Shown piece after piece: positions 10,179-20,890 of a stretch of DNA of 64,000 bases. Positions within the stretch are counted from its first letter, which is position 1. Each line of letters opens with the position of its first letter. The notes under the pieces are model-generated. The model did not search any database. It was not told the DNA's origin and saw nothing but the letters and a program-made list of their open reading frames with translations. A program made the position numbers and the translations under genes. The stretch is from positions 372,001 through 436,000 of the forward strand of contig NC_016486.1 of the NCBI RefSeq assembly GCF_000227115.2, in the 5' to 3' direction. This stretch comes from Naumovozyma dairenensis CBS 421. Lineage: Eukaryota; Ascomycota; Saccharomycetes; Saccharomycetales; Saccharomycetaceae.

Positions 10179-12908
10179 ATGTGTGCATCGTTGTTGGAAA
10201 ATGAAGTGCTGCAGAAAAGGGCCCCAAATTATAAATGGAAAAGAGGTTACAAAGCATGCACAAACTGTAAACTGAGAAAAGTAAAATGTGATATGGGTCC
10301 TCTGGAGAATCCACACGATCCGCCCTGCGCACGTTGCAGGAGGGAGGGTAAAACATGCGTCTTCCTCACTACAAAAGGTCGAAAGGCAGATCTTGGAACT
10401 TCAAAAATTCCTAGTACGACCCCGACTTTGAAGCCAAATTCGGGCAATTCGGTGTCAAAGAAAAGGCTGGATAGTTCTACTGACTTAGTTAATGAAGTCC
10501 CAGTAAAAATTCCTAAAACGAGTCCATCGAATCCTATTTCACCTACAAAATGGAAAATAGGATTAACTTCTATGCAAAATTCATTAGAATTTTTGGCAAA
10601 AGCTGCTGGAAATGTGGGTTTTCTTAGTGCTCCCTCAGCACATTCTGCCCGGGAAGAACTAAATTCAGCTGTAGTTCCCAAGGCAACTTCTTTGCCTCAA
10701 GAAGAAAGTCTAATGAATATGACATCATCGTTGCATTCAGATCTTCTTAACATATCACCTATTGGCAAATTACAACACAAGTCTTTACCACTTATTGATA
10801 AATTAAATATAGTAAGACCAACACCAAGAAGAAAATTAACGGATATTGATTATATTGGTCCTAACAGACTACTTTCCGAAAGCGATGCAATTGAGTTAAT
10901 TGACCTTTTCTTCTTAACAATGTTTCCTTTCTTCCCAAATATTCCTCTACAGTTGCAAAATCCGAAGGAATTAGCTCAGTATCCAATTTTATTATGTGCA
11001 ATCCTGACGATTTCCTCAAGATACCATTCGTTTGACACTTTTGCTGATTCGATAAACAATGGCCAAAATAATAAACGCCGACACATTGATGTACACGAAA
11101 AATTATGGATTTATTGTCAAAGATTAATCTCACAGACTATATGGGCTGAAGCCAGTACCAGATCTATCGGCACAATATTAGCATTTATTATTTTTACAGA
11201 ATGGAATCCAAGGGCAATCCACTGGAACTGGTCAGATTATGCGAGTGACCCAGCATTGAATGATATCTCAAAGAGGAATATGGAACCACAAATTATCAAG
11301 AGGGAAGAAGAGGGATTAACAGGTATTGATGCAATCCGAAGAAGTGACAGAATGGCATGGATGCTGTCAGGAACAGCTGTGAGGTTAGCTCAAGATACAG
11401 GTTTGATACGAACGAACACAAAAGTAGCCATTGCAACTCATATCTCCGATACACATACAGCAATGAATATGAACCAACGCTCGGCTCTTTCTCATTCATT
11501 TAATTCAGATTTTTTTGATCATTTATCAAAAAGTAGGTATATCGGTAAAGATAGTACCCAAGTAGTTAATGAGAATTTTTATCTCACCCAAATTCTTCAA
11601 AATAAAGAGAGCAAAGAACGATGGAAGAAAATATCTGCCACTTTTCAAAAGGACAACGAGGAGACTGTAGGTCAATTGTCTGATATGGAATATGAATTCT
11701 TGAATGATGAGTATGCATTGTATTTTTCAAAAGAGGATAATGATTCAAGCCAGCGTCCCCCACTTCCATTGAAGTTTACATTTGTACAGAGAGCAAAATT
11801 GGAACTTTTACGAATTGTAACATTGGGATACGAAACAATATATTATGAGAACGGTGAACAAAGGCTAGTTTCCGATGACCAGCGCCGCAATCTAGCTGTC
11901 TTGAATATCCTTTCACCATTGATTGATAGTTGGTACAGTAACTATAATTCTTTACTTAAGACTGATGCAGTTAGGCCGGTCTCCCCAGGGATGCATAAAC
12001 GTAAACAGGAAGCATTTAAAATGTCGCAAAATATATCTGGAGAAACAATGATAAGTGACTATTACTATTGTCAATTATATATTTTCTCCTTGGCATTACA
12101 GGTGGATGTGGGACAAAATAAACTGAAACTAAATGAGATTACAAGATGTGCCATATACGTCGAGAAGGCATATGTAGCCGCTAAAGAAATCCTTGAATCA
12201 GCTGGCCGTGTTCACAAATTGAAAATGTTGAAATATATGCCTGTTAAATGGGTTATGCGAATTGTGAGATCTGTGGCATTTATTGTCAAATGTTATCTTA
12301 CTTTAACTAGCGGGAGCTTTTCTTCAAATCCTGAAGCAAGAACAATTCTAAGTTTAAGCGCTATCTCTGTCGATGAAACTATTCAAACAATACAAGATAC
12401 TGCAATAATCTTAAAGGAGGCTGCGCCAGATGAATTACACCTCTCTACGCGATACTCTGCGATTTTATTATACTTATGTAGAGAAATGAAGTCAAAACAC
12501 GAATCAAGCCAGCAATCAAAAGGCTATGATTCAAAATCGTCGAGTAACGCTCCCCTCTCCGATGATGTTATTACTAACCAATCAGGTGACAAGATGTCTG
12601 AAGATATCCTACTGAAATCACATGCCGAAGTTGCTGCGAAGGATCCTCGAACCTCTCAAGAGAATATTGAACTACAGATGAATAAACCTAATTTGGATGG
12701 CAAGTTTGCTTCTGATATGGATTTTACGACAGATAACCTAAATGAGTTGCCAGGTGATGTAGCGAATTGGTTCACAACCAGTGGCAACATTGGGTTAGAA
12801 TTTGTAGAACCATGGACAGAAATGATTGAACAAATGTATCTCCAAAGCGGCGACGCCAACACTACTTTTGATGATTTATATAAAGAGATATGCCAAGACA
12901 GTAAGTAA
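10179..12908 (+). CDS. ARO80: Zn2Cys6 transcription factor, Aro80 homologue
   Basis: The 909-residue protein has a fungal binuclear zinc cluster with C27, C30, C37, C50, C53 and C60. The 12-residue loop between C37 and C50 contains PHDPPC, characteristic of Aro80. S. cerevisiae Aro80 (YDR421W, 950 residues) activates ARO9 and ARO10 in response to aromatic amino acids. The remaining protein looks like the fungal-specific middle homology region (LTRMFPFFP-like and GTILAFIIFTEWNP stretches) followed by an acidic, Asn/Asp-rich C-terminus. Its place two genes before SIP1 on the opposite strand fits the YDR421W-YDR422C order. The ATG at 10179 is the first in frame, and a short basic leader precedes the cluster. 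Confidence 0.9.
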   Translation: MCASLLENEVLQKRAPNYKWKRGYKACTNCKLRKVKCDMGPLENPHDPPCARCRREGKTCVFLTTKGRKADLGTSKIPSTTPTLKPNSGNSVSKKRLDSSTDLVNEVPVKIPKTSPSNPISPTKWKIGLTSMQNSLEFLAKAAGNVGFLSAPSAHSAREELNSAVVPKATSLPQEESLMNMTSSLHSDLLNISPIGKLQHKSLPLIDKLNIVRPTPRRKLTDIDYIGPNRLLSESDAIELIDLFFLTMFPFFPNIPLQLQNPKELAQYPILLCAILTISSRYHSFDTFADSINNGQNNKRRHIDVHEKLWIYCQRLISQTIWAEASTRSIGTILAFIIFTEWNPRAIHWNWSDYASDPALNDISKRNMEPQIIKREEEGLTGIDAIRRSDRMAWMLSGTAVRLAQDTGLIRTNTKVAIATHISDTHTAMNMNQRSALSHSFNSDFFDHLSKSRYIGKDSTQVVNENFYLTQILQNKESKERWKKISATFQKDNEETVGQLSDMEYEFLNDEYALYFSKEDNDSSQRPPLPLKFTFVQRAKLELLRIVTLGYETIYYENGEQRLVSDDQRRNLAVLNILSPLIDSWYSNYNSLLKTDAVRPVSPGMHKRKQEAFKMSQNISGETMISDYYYCQLYIFSLALQVDVGQNKLKLNEITRCAIYVEKAYVAAKEILESAGRVHKLKMLKYMPVKWVMRIVRSVAFIVKCYLTLTSGSFSSNPEARTILSLSAISVDETIQTIQDTAIILKEAAPDELHLSTRYSAILLYLCREMKSKHESSQQSKGYDSKSSSNAPLSDDVITNQSGDKMSEDILLKSHAEVAAKDPRTSQENIELQMNKPNLDGKFASDMDFTTDNLNELPGDVANWFTTSGNIGLEFVEPWTEMIEQMYLQSGDANTTFDDLYKEICQDSK

Positions 12909-13962
12909 AACTATGATAAATACTGTTTATACGAGGAAATATGTTATTTATTTATTCACAACCAACCTGTCAAAATATTTAGCATCTATTGATGATATTT
13001 TGGCAATATAGAGTAATATCAATCTTCGTTCTTCTATTACGCAGAGAGAGAAAAGAATCTTGGTAAGCGTTCCCTAAAGAAACAAGCCATGCACCCGCGG
13101 AACATAAAATATGATTTGAACGACGGGCTACGGATGTACCAAAGGCAATAATAAAAACCTTTTGTTGAAAAGCCTATTGTTAACACCTTCCTGTAACAAC
13201 CGTGTTAATGATTTGCGCCCAGAGTATGAGTTTGGTTCAATGGCTGCACAAACTGCCTGCATGACGTATGCGCGAATTTCCATCATAGAGGGAGTAAAAA
13301 ATGAAATCCAAAAACAGAAGCGTGGAAAGACCGAAATGTGTGTCACATTGTGGGGTAAATTGGCTGTTTTTATTGAGCTATCGTAAGCTGTCCAGAATCT
13401 AGACTGAGAAAATTACGCAGCGGTGTTTGAATGCAAAACAAAAGAAAAGGAAACTTATACGAAACCACTAATTTGAAGAAACAATGTTAGGGATAGATTT
13501 TTATTTTCTATCGACCCCCGTTTGGGGTATACCACAATATTCCGCCCTCTTCTTTAACTACCTTCATTATATACTTTAAACGGTACTATCAAGAGAAGAC
13601 CCATTGAAATTTGCCCATCATTTATTTTTTAACCCAGCTCTAGCCCATCTTCTTGGCATTTCAAATTGTTTTCAGGTTTCCCAGGTTGAGAAATTTTCCA
13701 TCCCACCCCTATAGCCCACCCTAACATGTCCTGTTGAAGTTCAAATAATACCGACGTAGGCCAATCTTTGAAAGTTAATTAAGGATGCCTTTATGTTTTT
13801 TATTTTAAGACAGACCGTTAGCTCTAACAATATACGTATAAAATAGCCATCATAATAGGCTCCGACATCTGAAGTCATTTGACTCGATTTCATACAGCGT
13901 CGAGCCTCGATAGTATCATAACTTGACTACAGGTGGGCTTCTTCAGCGAACTATAAAATAAT
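12909..13962. other. Intergenic region without a recognisable gene
   Basis: About 1 kb lies between ARO80 and the next forward gene. I see no tRNA, repeat or conserved frame. A short hairpin (ACCCC, loop CGTTT, GGGGT) occurs near 13515-13530. Confidence 0.5.
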
Positions 13963-15078
13963 ATGAGTGAAGATAACATCAAAAAGGATGACAATGAAGT
14001 CTTGTCATGGTATTTAAGAAACCTACGAGAAGGACGTTTTGAAAATATAATTGAAGATCGTGCCAAAAATTATCACTTGAATACGATTTTAGATAGACAG
14101 TTATTTGATAACAAACAATATGGGGCGACAAACAAGATACTAGTATCAACCCTCACTTCCATTGATGAAATAGTTTCAATTAAAGACATATTTCTCGGGC
14201 AGCTATTCGATCATGAAAGACTTCAGTATATTGAAGTTGAAGAACTGAAGTCCCTGAAAGGTGATAATAAAGAAACTCACTATTTTTTAACTGACCACTT
14301 AAATTCCTTCAACGACCTATTGCTTGAGGAAGAGCGGCTCCAAACCTATTCAACGAACCATTCCCAGCATTATTTCCACCGGGCCATGAAAAATGAGAAA
14401 AAGAAGAAGAAGAGGAAGAAGAAGAAGACTTTGGTGAGACATCTAGTTTTGATGAGGAGGAACAAGAGGACGATGAAGAAACAGATGCCTTATTCATTAA
14501 TTTTTGAATCGAGGCTCCGACAGTCAAACCGGATTTCTAAGCTAGGCCACCAATACACGCCTTACCATTCAGATAGTATTTCGATTAATAGTTTTGGCTC
14601 GCAAAACGATGAAAGTTTTTCTCATGCTACTTCCTTAACCCGAGTTAAATGTAATGAGCATATTGAAGAAGGGTCATCCGAGTTTTCAAAATCCTTAAAC
14701 AGTTTAAGTACTGACTTTCCTTCTTCAATAGAGAAAAGTGAGTTCGAGAAAAAGGAAGAAGGAGACAAAATACTCATGGATTATGAGGAGGCTCTATCTG
14801 TCCCCGTTGTTCCTAGCATATCTTGCCATCATCCATATGGACAGATCAGATTTGTTTTACAATCTATAGTATTCAAGAGCGTAAGAACAGCAGAGCTATT
14901 AACGGCAATAAGGCAATCTAGTGCGGATAGGATAGTGGCTACGAGCTCTGATGAGTGGCTACTTTACGATTCTGACTTCTCATTAAATAACTTAGAGATT
15001 TCCACTTTACAGGATATTTTGTACCCAAACTATGAAAATCCAAGAATTTTATTTTATACAATGTCCGTAGTTTCATAA
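13963..15078 (+). CDS. Unrecognised protein, possibly Gis4-like by position; two compensating frame shifts
   Basis: I do not recognise this 371-residue protein by sequence. The N-terminus (LSWYLRNLREGRFENIIED) and C-terminus (IRFVLQSIVFKSVRTAELL, then EWLLYDSDF) look globular. The middle is polar. In S. cerevisiae the CAD1 paralogue YAP1 is next to GIS4 in the opposite orientation, so this gene, two genes from the CAD1-like gene and opposite to it, is a positional candidate for GIS4 (774 residues there). It lacks the C-terminal CaaX box reported for Gis4. Residues about 146-180 read as a Lys/Arg run here, while the neighbouring frame gives a Glu/Asp-rich stretch (EEEEDFGETSSFDEEEQ). Two homopolymer indels would switch into and out of that frame, so the basic segment may be an artefact. 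Confidence 0.6.
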   Translation: MSEDNIKKDDNEVLSWYLRNLREGRFENIIEDRAKNYHLNTILDRQLFDNKQYGATNKILVSTLTSIDEIVSIKDIFLGQLFDHERLQYIEVEELKSLKGDNKETHYFLTDHLNSFNDLLLEEERLQTYSTNHSQHYFHRAMKNEKKKKKRKKKKTLVRHLVLMRRNKRTMKKQMPYSLIFESRLRQSNRISKLGHQYTPYHSDSISINSFGSQNDESFSHATSLTRVKCNEHIEEGSSEFSKSLNSLSTDFPSSIEKSEFEKKEEGDKILMDYEEALSVPVVPSISCHHPYGQIRFVLQSIVFKSVRTAELLTAIRQSSADRIVATSSDEWLLYDSDFSLNNLEISTLQDILYPNYENPRILFYTMSVVS

Positions 15079-15296
15079 AATTAGATATGCATAATTAACA
15101 AAAGTCATAATAATGATAAAAGATTATATAGTTTGGTCCTGTGTATAATTTACACGAACCTACATATAATAAATCATTATCTGAATAATAAATAAAATAT
15201 ATATCCTGTTCTTGCTAGGATAATATGCAGTTCAGATAAAAATGAGTTCATGATAGTTTGCGGTGTGTTTAATGGACCTTTGAAAAGAAAAAGCAA

Positions 15297-17825
15297 CTAC
15301 GAAATCGCCTTATTTTCCTGTGAAGAATAATTACACGGTGCATACATAACTTGCGTAATGAATTTCCCTTGGTACCTGGTTGTACAGGCAACACTAATAA
15401 TTTCGTCTCTAATACTACTCGTCAACAAATGGTTCAAGTTGACATGCGGGATGATATGTGTTAAACCAATGGATGAAGATGCTGGTAAAGTAGGGTCATT
15501 ATGTTGTTTTTGGAATTGGGTAAAAATCTTGTTAAGATAAGTTGAGTTTAGATAAATCGGCAGATCAGGAATTGGGTATCTATTTAGGAATAAAGCCTCG
15601 GCAGTCTCTGCATCAATGTTACCATCTCTTTGCAAATCTGCAAACAATTTATCTTGGTTACAGTCAATAACTTTATGGGTAAAGCTTGGTCTTTCAAACG
15701 GACTGCTACCGTCATCATCAATCTCCATTTTGTTTGTATCTTCTGAATTAGCAATTTTGAACAATTCTGGAATCTCCTTAGAATAAGCTATCTTTTTCGG
15801 TTCAATTGGTGTAAACAAATCCAATTTGTTCGTACCTCGTAGTGAAACCAACGATGCCTTCTTAGTAGCCGTTCCAACAGATGAACTAGACCTGCTAATC
15901 CCAGCATAATCAGAATAAGGAGTGAAGGAAGATAGATCACTTTTAGCACTAACAAACGATGACGACCTCCTCGACCTAATCATGGTGAGGTCATGTACAG
16001 ATAATGTGCCTTGACTAGGTGCAGTATGGAATGTTGTTTCAATGATTTCGTCTCTGTATGGTTCAACTGCGTCATAGCCTGGTAAGACTTCAAACCAATT
16101 AACAATGTTTCCCATGGAATCTGTTGCAGTCGGTAGAAAGTTAGAATGTGTTATATCATTATTGATAGAGAATTTCAATCTATAGATACCCGGTGGTAAG
16201 GTCAGATTAGGCATATACCACTCCTTTATCATTGGATTGAATACCATAGGTAAAGTATTATTATCGTTATTATTTGTATTACTTTTTCTCTTAGAGGATG
16301 AGGACTCAAGAGCGTTGACGATATCGTCACTAATAATAGCAATTTTACATTTTTTCGGATTATCTATTTGATCTCTCCATTTCAATACAACGTGAACATT
16401 ATCATTGATAAGGCCAGCGGATGACCCCAATGAAGAAGACGTCGAGGAGGTAGAGGAGGAGAATGAGGAGGGAAGATGTGTTTTTACATCGTCTATATGT
16501 TGAATTTTGATATCTCTTGGCGAAGAACTGAAAGAAAGATTAGAATTGCTATTATATGTATTACTAAGACCACTGTTAGGGTTACCAGATACTGATACAT
16601 AACCGTTTCCATTCTTTGTATTATTATCAAAGGATTTTAGTTTCTTATTTTCTGGTAAGTTAACACTACTTTCAGACCTTTTATAGAAATCATCGTACCT
16701 AATGGTTCCTGAAATTGTGTTATTTTTAAAAGTCTCTTTTTCTTTTAAAGTAGTGTCCCCATACAATTTCAGCATCATGGCGGCCGTCGCCGACATTGCT
16801 GGTTTTTCTGTTTTAGTTTTTGCTTCAGGTTCATCCTTCGCCTTCAGTGCATCAGATGTTGGTGCCCCTGATTTGTTTGTTGATATGGTATCCGTTCTTT
16901 TTCGTTTCATATCTCTCTTTAAGGCATTTTGCAAAGTGGATTGGTTAACAACAATATCAGCGCTTTGCAATACACCGGATTCCTCATCATCATTGGAGGT
17001 GGATAATTGCATATCATTAAAATTTTCCTTATGTTTATGAAGACCACCGTCATTGTTAGTATTTTCGTTATTGAAATATTGGTATTGGTAAGAATGGACA
17101 GTAGGATGTTTCAACATTGTTTCATTGTAATTTTCGTTAAAGCCTTGGCTGTGCCTTCTGGGGATATCGATTGATTCTGTTTTATGTAGGGCAGAAGATG
17201 ACGACTCTGTCGAAAATGATTGACAGTTTGATGATGTCGATACAGTCTTGGACAGGTCAGAAGGAGGATGTATACTTGATTCTGCTAAGGTATTTTTCAA
17301 GGCCACAATACTCGGACGATGACTGTTTAAATCTCCAGCGACGTTCATATTATCAATGCCAGTATTAACATCCGTACTTCCTTCTAAAGAAGTTATATCA
17401 TGTTTTGTTGGTTGTACAGTTGGTGTTGAAGGCCCAGGTCTTGCGAACGACATTGATTTTTTCCTCTCATTGTCAGAAGATGTTACCAATGACAATGATG
17501 CCATTGTTTCATGTATGTTTTCATCATTGAAGTCATTATTTTTGATACCGCCTTTATTAGTCAAAGGTTCATCCATGGAGTAGTCTTTCTTAAAGACATT
17601 ATGGGACTTTATGTTTCCTTGAGCTTCTATCGGTTTGGGCATTAGAGCGTGTCTTTTCGAACTTCCTTTACTTGAGAAAAGGTGCGATGTTATACTTCCC
17701 TTACGTTCTTTAGGAGATTCTTGTTTCTGTATACGGGTTAAGTGTTTATTATGAAAGCCAGCTTTCTTTTCTTGAAGATCCGCGGCAGTATTTTCAGAGT
17801 CTGTAGTAGAGGGATTATTACCCAT
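15297..17825 (-). CDS. SIP1: Snf1 kinase beta subunit Sip1
   Basis: The 842-residue protein fits Sip1 (YDR422C, 815 residues), one of three alternative beta subunits that tether and target the Snf1/AMPK complex. MGNNPST at the N-terminus gives Gly2 for N-myristoylation, as in Sip1, which is vacuolar under low glucose. A long Ser/Asn-rich region follows. Residues of about 480-590 form a carbohydrate-binding-like module (VVLKWRDQI, then LTLPPGIYRLKFSINND and NWFEVLPG). The C-terminus is the ASC domain that contacts Snf1 and Snf4 (YLNKIFTQFQ, then HVNLNHLLTSSI and TTRYQGKFITQVMYAP). It lies next to the CAD1-like gene on the same strand, as in S. cerevisiae. Confidence 0.95.
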   Translation of the reverse strand: MGNNPSTTDSENTAADLQEKKAGFHNKHLTRIQKQESPKERKGSITSHLFSSKGSSKRHALMPKPIEAQGNIKSHNVFKKDYSMDEPLTNKGGIKNNDFNDENIHETMASLSLVTSSDNERKKSMSFARPGPSTPTVQPTKHDITSLEGSTDVNTGIDNMNVAGDLNSHRPSIVALKNTLAESSIHPPSDLSKTVSTSSNCQSFSTESSSSALHKTESIDIPRRHSQGFNENYNETMLKHPTVHSYQYQYFNNENTNNDGGLHKHKENFNDMQLSTSNDDEESGVLQSADIVVNQSTLQNALKRDMKRKRTDTISTNKSGAPTSDALKAKDEPEAKTKTEKPAMSATAAMMLKLYGDTTLKEKETFKNNTISGTIRYDDFYKRSESSVNLPENKKLKSFDNNTKNGNGYVSVSGNPNSGLSNTYNSNSNLSFSSSPRDIKIQHIDDVKTHLPSSFSSSTSSTSSSLGSSAGLINDNVHVVLKWRDQIDNPKKCKIAIISDDIVNALESSSSKRKSNTNNNDNNTLPMVFNPMIKEWYMPNLTLPPGIYRLKFSINNDITHSNFLPTATDSMGNIVNWFEVLPGYDAVEPYRDEIIETTFHTAPSQGTLSVHDLTMIRSRRSSSFVSAKSDLSSFTPYSDYAGISRSSSSVGTATKKASLVSLRGTNKLDLFTPIEPKKIAYSKEIPELFKIANSEDTNKMEIDDDGSSPFERPSFTHKVIDCNQDKLFADLQRDGNIDAETAEALFLNRYPIPDLPIYLNSTYLNKIFTQFQKQHNDPTLPASSSIGLTHIIPHVNLNHLLTSSIRDEIISVACTTRYQGKFITQVMYAPCNYSSQENKAIS

Positions 17826-18368
17826 ATTAATAGAAATTCTCTAAATGTTTTAAAAAGAGTTCTTGCCTTTTATTTTCTCTATTATACTTGGCTATTGAGC
17901 TGGCTTTATGGTTGGAAAACCTTAGTGTATAATTGTCGGATAATCAGAAACCAAAAAATTTAAATGAAACTAGGCAAATTAAACTACGAAATTAAATGCT
18001 ATGATATTGCAGTCTTATGCCACAAAACAGTTCTGTCTTTATGATAAGCTCTTAATCCCGTTCGAAAGCCTGCAACTGTTGATTCATTAACCTCTGATAA
18101 GAAAGACGTCTTGAAGTTTACTTGTTCCTGCATGGAGAAAAGAACAATAGAATTTTCTTGAAATTTCAAAATTTATTCCAACTGAGGGGTCACATGACCG
18201 CGAAGAATAAAAGACCAAAGAGAAGCGAAGGAAAGAGAAAATTACACTATACGACTATTCTAAACTTCAAAATACTAGTAATATTATTAATTAAATAGAC
18301 ATGTATCAAGTTATTTATTTAAACAACAGATAGTAAAATTGGGTATGTTAATAGGAACTCGCACAAAA
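17826..18368. promoter_or_regulatory. SIP1 upstream region with a Cbf1/CDEI-type octamer
   Basis: The region separates two reverse-strand genes, so it holds the SIP1 promoter and the 3' end of the bZIP gene. GTCACATG (18189-18196, within GTCACATGAC) matches the Cbf1/CDEI octamer RTCACRTG and lies about 365 bp before SIP1. No other gene is visible. Confidence 0.5.
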
Positions 18369-20033
18369 CTAGAAATGCTTCATTAATGATTGCTTGATAT
18401 CTCCTGTCTTAATCACTATGGATCCATTTGTAGAACACCTTGCCTTTGTCATCAATTCATTGCATAAATCATCGATATCACTGTCTTTAAAGCGTGGCCC
18501 TGAATTTGTTTCGATATTCATTTTATTATTTATTCGTTCCCATATTTTAGAGCATTTAGCAAATCTGTTACCGTAACCACCATTGCAACAAGAAGGAGCC
18601 ACATTAGAAGGACGCGTTTGCTTTTCCTTGATGATGGATTTCATAGATTCATCATTTAATAAATTTCTTGATAATAATTCACACTCTATCTCTTCATCAT
18701 CACTATTACATTGATCATTACATGTACATTTTTTATCATCGCCTAATTGCATTGCGGATTCGGATAAAGAAGATGAAGATGATTGCATAGTACCATATCT
18801 TTGAGCAAATAAATCATTCTCAGTCATAGTGCTTGGGAATGCTAAAGTTGAATCAATAATTGGACGTACATTCATGATTGAAGCAGTATCTTTATTAGAG
18901 TCATCATTCACATAGATATTATTATCAGTATCAATACCATCCAACGAAGGCGAATTATTAGTATCCCATGTATTAGTTAGCATTAATGATTGAGCAGGAC
19001 TTGTCAGAGAAGAATTAGATTTTGATATTATATTTGAATCATGATGATTGCCATCTGATGGGAATCGTGAAAGCGAGTCAGCTAATAAATTTGTGACATG
19101 TTCATCAAATTGATTATTGAAATTAAAGTCATTAGAAAACATTAATGAGTTATCTAATAGATTACCAGTCGTGAGCAGATTATTATTGGTATCAGTATGG
19201 TTGTTCATATTAGCTATTTTTTCAGGATCATCGTTGTTCAAGAACGGTGGTAATCCTTCAGCTATATTATTTTCAAATACATTATCCATCCAATTCTTGT
19301 TAGGTATATTCGTGCCAACAGCATGAGAATCGGTTCCACCGCCATCGATAGGGACATTATTAGAATCATTTACTTGGTTTATATCATATTTGTTAGAGAA
19401 TGATGAATTATTATTCGTCGTACTTATTGGAACAGAAATTGGAGAGTTAAATGAATCAATCTTAAAATTGGATGCATTAGTCTTGTTTATTATTGGTGAC
19501 GAAGTATTTGATACAATGCTAGACCCTGACGATTCATTCGGAGATGGAACTTGATTCGCTGGTAGCTGATTAGTATTAGTATTATTGGTTGTATTTGTAT
19601 CACTGAGATGGGAATTTTTTTCATGAGATACTTGCTCTTGCTTCTGCTCTTCTTCATGAAATTGCTGCTGTTGTTGTTCTCGCTCCTCTCGTTCTTTTCT
19701 TTTCTTTTCTAATTCTAATAATGTATCGATATTAGGTGGATTATTATGCATATGAGTGTTTCTCATCGATAAATATTTCAGGATTTTAGAATCTGTTGTA
19801 TTTTTAGGTCTAAATTTATTAACTTCATTAATTAAATCTGTCATGTAAGATCTTAGAAAACTTGTTTCAATTGAGTTTTCATCTTTGATTTTTTCTAAAC
19901 TTGAAATTTTATCCTCTAACTCTTTCATTTTACGTTCCTTCCTTTCTCTAAAAGCTCTTTGAGCAGCTCTATTTTGAGCAGTTCTTCTATTTTTTGCTTC
20001 AGTATCTAATGGTTTTCTACCAGGTCTACCCAC
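18369..20033 (-). CDS. CAD1: AP-1-like bZIP factor, Cad1/Yap1 family; start codon unresolved
   Basis: The basic region (NRRTAQNRAAQRAFRERKER) and leucine zipper are those of Yap1/Cad1. The C-terminal cysteine-rich domain is complete (CSKIWERIN, then DIDDLCNELMTKARCS), the redox-sensing and nuclear export region of Yap1. CTCNDQC is a candidate N-terminal cysteine cluster. The lead-in VGRPGRK before the basic region is Cad1-like, and the position beside SIP1 and DYN2 is that of CAD1 (YDR423C, 409 residues), although the length (at least 554) is closer to Yap1. The frame begins with GTG at 20033. Upstream it stays open with plausible residues (NSPLKRR) to a TAA near 20110 but has no ATG. The 5' end is therefore broken, mis-sequenced or uses another start. 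Confidence 0.85.
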   Translation of the reverse strand: MGRPGRKPLDTEAKNRRTAQNRAAQRAFRERKERKMKELEDKISSLEKIKDENSIETSFLRSYMTDLINEVNKFRPKNTTDSKILKYLSMRNTHMHNNPPNIDTLLELEKKRKEREEREQQQQQFHEEEQKQEQVSHEKNSHLSDTNTTNNTNTNQLPANQVPSPNESSGSSIVSNTSSPIINKTNASNFKIDSFNSPISVPISTTNNNSSFSNKYDINQVNDSNNVPIDGGGTDSHAVGTNIPNKNWMDNVFENNIAEGLPPFLNNDDPEKIANMNNHTDTNNNLLTTGNLLDNSLMFSNDFNFNNQFDEHVTNLLADSLSRFPSDGNHHDSNIISKSNSSLTSPAQSLMLTNTWDTNNSPSLDGIDTDNNIYVNDDSNKDTASIMNVRPIIDSTLAFPSTMTENDLFAQRYGTMQSSSSSLSESAMQLGDDKKCTCNDQCNSDDEEIECELLSRNLLNDESMKSIIKEKQTRPSNVAPSCCNGGYGNRFAKCSKIWERINNKMNIETNSGPRFKDSDIDDLCNELMTKARCSTNGSIVIKTGDIKQSLMKHF

Positions 20034-20110
20034 CCGTCTTTTTAACGGGCTGTTCTGGTACGGAAACCTTCTGCAGAAGTAGATGGAGTTGATAGGGTAG
20101 GTTGAACCTT

Positions 20111-20890
20111 ACTCTTATTATTAGTATTATTACTGGTGGTTGCTTTTTATGCTATTATTGTTACCATTATTTTTTGAAGGAAATAATATTTAGGATTTTT
20201 TTTAGTTGGTAGATTTAGTTTCTCTGGTCTAATGTAAGTTGTCTTTTGGCGTTTGATTCTTTAAATATATTATCGATAGTAGAGTCACAGATTTGTTTTT
20301 TGTTCAATAAATATTTGGAAATATTAAAAAGTGGGAGAAACTAGAATTGCCAATGGGTAATATGTAGTAATGTGGACCTGTATCTAGGGAAAAATACGAT
20401 GAGTCCCGTTTTAAAATGCACGTATGAATATTCAAGGAGCAGATGTAAAAATTTGAAGTTAAAGTACGTACAACTGTGTGCACCGAATGTAAGTAACAGG
20501 GGAATGTAAATCGAGAAAAAGGTAATGGATTAATTAGTTGAATGATGATCCATCTATCGATTTGGATGACTTAATTCTGATGAGTTTTGTTTTTGATTTC
20601 AGAAATTTACGTTATTTTCCAGATGTTTTTCAAGATTTGGGTGTGGACAGGAAGGGTGCGGTGCACGGGATTTTGTTCTTAGATTCATTTCTCAATTTAC
20701 GTATTAACGCACGTAAAGTGATAGCAACGCTAATACTGCTCAACTACAATTAAGTATGTATAGATATATAAACTAGACCACATATTAGGCCTATATTATA
20801 TCATAGTCTACGTATGACATAGCCAACTGGTTTAAATAGTATTTTAATTTTCCTTGTTTATTTCTGTTTTTGGCACTATTATATATAGCT
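20111..20890. other. Gene-free intergenic stretch
   Basis: This lies between the bZIP gene and DYN2. The first 80 bases on the reverse strand contain open Asn/Ser/Thr-rich stretches in two frames that may belong to the damaged 5' end of the bZIP gene. Elsewhere I see nothing specific. Confidence 0.45.

Noticed and set aside
16702..17040. 112-codon forward frame opposite SIP1
   Set aside because: It is antisense to a well-conserved gene, with hydrophobic Ser/Phe composition typical of the reverse of Ser/Asn/Lys-rich coding DNA.
18189..18198. Centromere element CDEI (GTCACATG)
   Set aside because: No very AT-rich CDEII of about 80-160 bp and no CDEIII (TTCCGAA core) follow on either side, so it is better read as a Cbf1-type promoter site.
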